Below, piece by piece: positions 59,265-64,000 of a DNA stretch of 64,000 nt. Position numbers and translations under genes: made by a program. This DNA comes from Rhipidocladum racemiflorum (Eukaryota; Streptophyta; Magnoliopsida; Poales; Poaceae): assembly GCA_036346355.1 (NCBI GenBank), contig CM070569.1, positions 56,940,561 to 57,004,560 on the forward strand, read 5' to 3'. Below the pieces are notes generated by a model that made no database searches, was not told where the DNA came from, and was given only the letters and a program-made list of their open reading frames with translations. Within the stretch, counting starts at the first letter, position 1, and every line of letters starts with the position of its first letter.

Positions 59265-59655
59265 TAGGTCTGTAAATGAGCCGAGGTTGAGCGAGCCTGG
59301 CCTCCTAGGCTTGAGCTCGATAAAAACTCGATTCGAGCTCGAACGAGCTCGAATTGAAGTCTGGACACAAGCTTGAGCTCGGTAACAGTAAACAATTCAA
59401 TATACACTATTTTTTAGCAATAAAAAATACTTAAACTCGAGTAAACTTGATAAGAGTTAACATATAGTAATATTTAACAAGTGATTCGTAAATTTTTTAG
59501 GCTCATGAGCTATTCGAGCTTGACTTAGTAAAGTTCACGAGCTTAGGATGAAACTCGAGTTCAGCTCGTTTGGAGCTCGAACCGAGTCAAAATCAAAATT
59601 AAAGCAAGCCGAGCTCGAACAGCTCGTGACCCTCCAGCTTTCTTTTACAGCTCTA
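59265..59655. mobile_element. hAT MITE, GAGCTCG-rich
   Basis: Ends TAGGTCTGTAAAT and TTTTACAGCTCTA. The 8-base target copies CTTGCATT and CTTGTGTT agree at six positions. Many internal copies of GAGCTCG. 391 bases, non-coding. Confidence 0.78.
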
Positions 59656-59974
59656 CTTGTGTTGCAACGGCGGGGCACGCGTTTGTCATAGCTTCTTATC
59701 GATTTTATAAATGGAACGGGCCATCCGAGCCATGTTTCAAAATCTCAGATTTCACCCCCTCAGATTCATAAGCCCGGTGAAATAAAAACAATTGAAAAAA
59801 AATGCTACGATGCTCTAAAAAAATTTGGTAATTATTGTCAAAATTTCAGTGTTTTGAACCGAGTTTTGGTTGGAAATATTGCTTGTAGGACTGAATTTAG
59901 TGTCTGCAGTACTGGATTTGGAGTGGAGGTGTGAAAATTGTATAAGAGATAACTAGTCTAAGACATTGCAACAA

Positions 59975-60240
59975 CATTGCATAGCTCAGTTGGAAAGATT
60001 GCCCAGCTCACTTCAGAACGTCCCAGGTTTGTAGGGCTGGGCATTTTAAAACCGAAACCGAAAAACCGAACCGAACCGAACCGAATTAATCTATTATTTC
60101 GGTTTTCGGGTTTCGGTTCGGTTTTAGCAACTAAATTGGTTCGATTCGGTTATCAGAAATCAAAAACCGAAATATTTCAAACCCGAAAAAACTGAAAAAA
60201 ACCGAATGCCCACCCCTACAGGTTTGAATCCTGTAGCTGC
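59975..60240 (+). other. tRNA-like sequence (tRNA pseudogene or SINE head) split by a MITE
   Basis: TAGCTCAGTTGG (59982-59993) is a perfect A box and GGTTTGAATCC (60221-60231) a near-perfect B box. With the 187-base MITE and one target copy removed, the spacing is that of a tRNA gene. The T arm pairs at four of five positions, but the flanking acceptor-stem segments do not pair, so this is a pseudogene or a tRNA-derived SINE. Its identity cannot be assigned. Confidence 0.5.
60032..60218. mobile_element. hAT MITE in the tRNA-like sequence
   Basis: Ends TAGGGCTGGGCATT and AATGCCCACCCCTA. The 8-base duplication CAGGTTTG is perfect (60024-60031 and 60219-60226). 187 bases, rich in AACCGAA and its complement. 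Confidence 0.9.
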
Positions 60241-61501
60241 AATTAATTTTTTGGTTGGCTTCAGTGGTTAGTTTGGTTGGCTACAGTTGCCTTTTTAAAA
60301 AAAAGAGTGCAAAAATTGTTGCTCGACATGGGAATTGATCCAGGCCCAGGGGAAGGATGAACCTTAACTTAGTGTTGTCAATCAACTCACTCTTTTTTTC
60401 TCACTTTCATGCCATATGCCATTTTTTTCCAGTTTTTTTGTAGCTTCAGAAAACCATTCCAAAAAAGGGTGAAATTTCAGTTAATTTCGTTGAAATTTTG
60501 GACATTTTAGAACTTTCATTTTCAAATTTATCAGAATTGAATATATTCCAATTTTGCCCAAAATAACAAGATTTCGCCAAAATTTTGTATTTCGAAGGGT
60601 AACAAGATGTGAACCAAAAATAAAATTTGAAACCTTGGTCCGAGCGAAATGGACCATATCATTATCCTATGGTATATGAGACATTTCCCAAATGAGAATA
60701 GATAGAGCTACATGAAATATCAATTTTTTTTTTGAAAAACTCAAATACTTCAACAAGTCCTATTGAAGTGTTTCATGGCCTGGCCTTGACGAGTCCAACT
60801 GTTTCATTTATAAAACGTAACTGACCAGCGCAAATATTAAGGATATTATAAGAAATGAACATGATTTCCATCGTGTTAGTGTCAAAAGGAAACCGAAGAA
60901 AAAAAGAATAAGCTAGACAAAAAATAGTTAATATGAGTGTTTACTCGTAATAAATGTTGAAGGGAGATGAAAGATAAATAAAGTTAAAAGAGAGAAAATA
61001 TGAAGCACATCTTATATTTTAAAATAAATTTGTAAAAATTATCTTAAATTTTAATGATACATTTGGATGGTGTAGACATCCGGTTGCGAGATTTCTAAAG
61101 GAAAAGGAAAGTGATTTGCCAGGTTTACCAAGTCTGCTTTCTATTTTTTTTAAACATTTCTATTACCACTTGTACGTGTGACCGATGATGTTACACCGAC
61201 GCTACTACGACAATATGTAAGTATTGACATCAGGATACAGTTAGGTATATACCTACATCTCTATAGGCTATAAAACCACATCCTCGCAGAGAGACTATAA
61301 AACCACATGTTTGTTTAGCCCAAACTCTAATGGCCGCATTTAAGACATGAACTTCCATATAGTGTTGACACGAAGAATGCTTAGCATTAGCCTCAATTCC
61401 AAGTCTATTCCCCAACCATGTTCTTGCTTCCCCATCTCGAATCCTATCTTCTCTACTTCCCAATCCCTTGTTGCTTTCGAAAAGTATAATTTTACAGAAA
61501 A
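60241..61501. other. Gene-free stretch
   Basis: AT-rich sequence. The part to about 60640 may be the rest of an ACCAAGG-type element whose other end is near 59730. No gene is seen. Confidence 0.4.
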
Positions 61502-61703
61502 ACTAAGAAACGGTATACCGTAGGAACGGTATACCTCTGAAACTCATGAAACTTGTGAATTTTTACACTGAAACTCATGAAACTTAGCACTAAAAACTGA
61601 TGATACATGAAACTGATGAAACTAAACGCTGAAACTCATAAAACTAGCACTAAGTTTCATAAGTTTCACGGCTATACCGTTAGAACGGTATACCGTTCCC
61701 TAG
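61502..61703. mobile_element. MITE with doubly palindromic ends
   Basis: The ends are about 42-base inverted repeats, each holding palindromic copies of ACGGTATACCGT plus a second GGTATACC. Inside, GAAACTCATGAAAC-type repeats recur about every 25-30 bases. No coding. Confidence 0.7.
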
Positions 61704-62141
61704 TCTCCCTCCTAATTTTATCGTGCGTATATTATTGATAATTAATCATATGGTAGTGACACCACAGAAAAGAAAAAGTTCAAAACAGAGGGGCAAAAAG
61801 GAAGGAGTACAGAAATCGGAGCAGCATCTAATATTCTGAATGATAGTACAATTTTACATTGCAATACAGTTGAACACACCAAGAACAAAGATAAGCTAAT
61901 CTTGCATAAATTTTACATCACAGTTTCACCACAGGCAGTGTATACTCTAACACACTGATAAGTGGTAATCACCTTCATGGGTAGTGTACACTGAAACAGA
62001 AAAGGTTCTAACCAATGTTCATGCTGATGGTTGGCAACTTGGCATGATATTACCAACAACCGTTAGATCAGTAATATATAACTAAACCAATGCTGCACTC
62101 CTGGATGCAACCATGGATGTCAACTAGAAGCATTCCACAAG

Positions 62142-63442
62142 CTAAACCTTAGCATTCCAGAGCTGACTAAGCTCCCCTCTTCGCGCACCCAATGTGACGA
62201 TAACTCCTGCATAATTTCATAGCAGAGACATGTTAGAACTCAACATTCTGCAAGGAGATGTCAATGGAGACATCACTCTGGTACCTAGTGTTGAAGGGAC
62301 AAGGTAGAGCAGAGCTGGTTGGCCACTCTTCATAAGGTACAGGCCAACATATGTGCATGACAAACCTACATCGGGGTAACAATGTTAATGTCAGTAGCGT
62401 TATGCTTCTGCAATTCAGAAGTGGAGAGAATATTACATACCGAAGGCATAACCGATCATTAGGCAGAGAAAATACCCGTCAGTCAAGTCCTTGCCATGTG
62501 ATCTGTCAAATCTACAACTCGAGAATAGCTGGTAAATTTCAGGAGAAGGAGCAAATAATCACTAGCAACAAGCAGTCCTTAACTGACATAGTTGATGGAT
62601 TCGGAGACCGGTTCTGGTTTTACCTGAAACTAAAAGCGACAAGCAGCCCTGGGAAAAGAATGTCACCAAATCCAATCATATCATAGCCATTCCATGTATC
62701 AAACTCCTTTGGCATCTTCAGAACCATGGGAAGACTCGGTCCATCATCGGTGCCACGAGCAACCTGTAGTGTATTGGATCATGACCGGAAGACAATGTTA
62801 CACTGGAATTTGTATTTACTCTCTGTTCTGAGACAAACTTACAGTGATCATGACGCTTTTCTTGAATATGAGGGGTGATATGAACACCCAAAATATGTCA
62901 TACAGAAATGCACTGACAAGAAGGGCTGATGCAACCTAAAAACAATCTCGTGTACATAAGAGAGGTATACAAGAGTATTACAATTGCTGAACTTACTAAA
63001 CTAACGTAGTATGTCCATGGTGATCTTACTTTTATATTTGGCAGATGGACCACTTGCAATACAAGAATCATCATACAGATGCCCTGAATGAGAAGAGCCA
63101 CCTCAGAAAAAAAAAAAGAGCACTCTATAGCAAGAGAATGAATTATTTGGAACACAAACACATCATACCATGAGGTTCTGACCAACCCAAGCAAACGGTG
63201 AATTCTGGTGTACAGCCCAATAAATGACAATGATTAGGGCTACCGGTAAGACAAGAAGTGTCACCACACTCACGTTCCCTATGGCAGGAAGTTTTGCTTT
63301 TGCATCTCGACATCGTTCACATGCTCTGTGCACATCAATTTTGCACTAGTTAGACCAGCAAACACAATAACCATTTCAATCAATGGTACAACAATGCAAT
63401 ATCATACCTTACAATGAGACTCGAGGCAACATAGTGCAAGCC
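62142..63442 (-). CDS. Signal peptide peptidase-like (SPPL) intramembrane aspartyl protease, 3' part
   Basis: Eight exons with consistent GT-AG junctions and phases: 63408-63442, 63169-63325, 63030-63083, 62843-62935, 62624-62763, 62441-62511, 62285-62365 and 62142-62206 (696 bases, 231 residues, stop TAG). The rest lies beyond the right edge, starting upstream of GLHYVASSLIV. Catalytic motifs are complete: FLYDIFWVFISP (YD) in the fourth exon listed, MIGFGDILFPGL (GxGD) in the fifth, and SGQPALLYLVP (PAL) in the seventh. Hydrophobic helices lie between them. These are the hallmarks of family A22B, which cleaves type II membrane proteins within the bilayer. Which of the rice SPPL paralogues this is cannot be told from this part. 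The adjacent intron holds nested MITEs. Confidence 0.93.
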
Positions 63443-63479
63443 CTGAAAAATATACAGGAGCCATAAAAAAAGGAGAAAT

Positions 63480-63981
63480 TTTACAGTGCATTATACTGGT
63501 AGTATATTTTATGGTGTATTATACTTGTAGTATATAATATGTAGTAGAAATCATATCTAACCGTTTATTTGTTAAGGGTGTTTCTACTACTCTACTAACA
63601 GATGAAGGCCCTGTTTGTTTGCCCTATGGATTATATAATCCAGCTTATATAAGTTAATGGGGAAACAAACAGCCTAGATTATAATCTAGATTATATAATC
63701 TAAAGCATGAGATTATAATAATCTATAAGCAGCCATTAGGGTGCTTATATAATCTCAAACTAATAATCCAACACAGTAATAATCCAGGAAAACAAACAAC
63801 CCACCGGCTTATTTAAAGGTAGCTTATATAATCCAGCTTATATAATCCAACACCAAAAAGCTGGATTATATAAGCTGGAGAAGGAAACAAACAGGGCCGA
63901 AGTATACAAAAACTCTAGTTAATCCGATCTATTGGATCAAAAATAATGAACGGTTCATATTCAATTTAGTGTAATGTAAAA
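63480..63981. mobile_element. MITE in an SPPL intron, interrupted by another MITE
   Basis: Outer ends TTTACAGTGCATTATAC and AGTGTAATGTAAA are inverted repeats. The right half matches 20146-20316. It is split by the element at 63607. The outer right boundary lies close to the window end and is approximate. Confidence 0.6.
63607..63898. mobile_element. Nested PIF/Harbinger-like MITE
   Basis: Perfect inverted ends GGCCCTGTTTGTTT, with GAA duplicated on both sides (63604-63606 and 63899-63901). The interior repeats TTATATAATCCAGC in both orientations. Confidence 0.8.
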
Positions 63982-64000
63982 GAGCACGCATATTAGTCCA

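Noticed and set aside
60300..60400. A possible second tRNA-like segment on the minus strand (GGATCAATTCCC as a B box).
   Set aside because: The A box is poor and the stems do not pair. Probably chance.

Overview
This window looks like nuclear DNA from a grass, most likely rice or a close Oryza relative. That placement is inference from the element types (Stowaway and Tourist-like MITEs, Micron-like elements in TA tracts, Tat-type and large-LTR gypsy elements, Helitrons) and from GC-rich, intron-poor gene starts; no species-specific marker was checked. There are no bacterial operons, rRNA genes or CRISPR arrays.

Layout. 1-12.8 kb: a locus present twice. Each copy has an upstream array of foldback-like hairpin modules (1-2010 and about 8121-10080) followed by an uncharacterised gene whose exon pair is tandemly amplified. 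Copy 1 has about seven genomic units of roughly 398 bp, is broken in several ways, and is split by a solo LTR (2776-6237, target duplication ATGGT). Copy 2 (from 10083) has clean exons. 13.4-16.9 kb: a second solo LTR (13400-16895, target duplication AAATA). 17-23.4 kb: a GC-rich non-genic stretch plus MITEs and a tandem mini-Helitron. 23991-35181: a decayed but structurally complete Ty3/gypsy element of the Tat type, with two LTRs, a primer site, gag-PR-RT-RH-INT remnants, a long 3' spacer open mainly on the antisense strand, and target duplication ACTAC; it sits beside a LINE fragment.

37.1-38.3 kb: an intronless DUF506 (PDDEXK_6) gene with a Stowaway MITE just upstream of its TATA box. 38857-46070: a 7.2-kb Mutator-like element with near-perfect 9-bp target duplication, decayed mudrA and plant-mobile-domain genes, a 72-bp minisatellite and two nested hAT elements, one carrying a GC-rich F-box-like gene fragment. 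46-53 kb: MITEs and a hairpin-rich element.

53270-56398 (minus strand): a three-exon trichome-birefringence-like polysaccharide O-acetyltransferase gene, with a mini-Helitron in its second intron. 57-61.7 kb: more MITEs, including an hAT MITE inserted in a tRNA-like sequence. 62142-63442 (minus strand): the last eight exons of a signal peptide peptidase-like intramembrane aspartyl protease, whose 5' part lies beyond the window.

The genes do not form a pathway. The strongest signals for follow-up are the exon-pair amplification at 2.0-10.9 kb, the foldback module arrays attached to it, and the composite MULE with its gene-carrying hAT.
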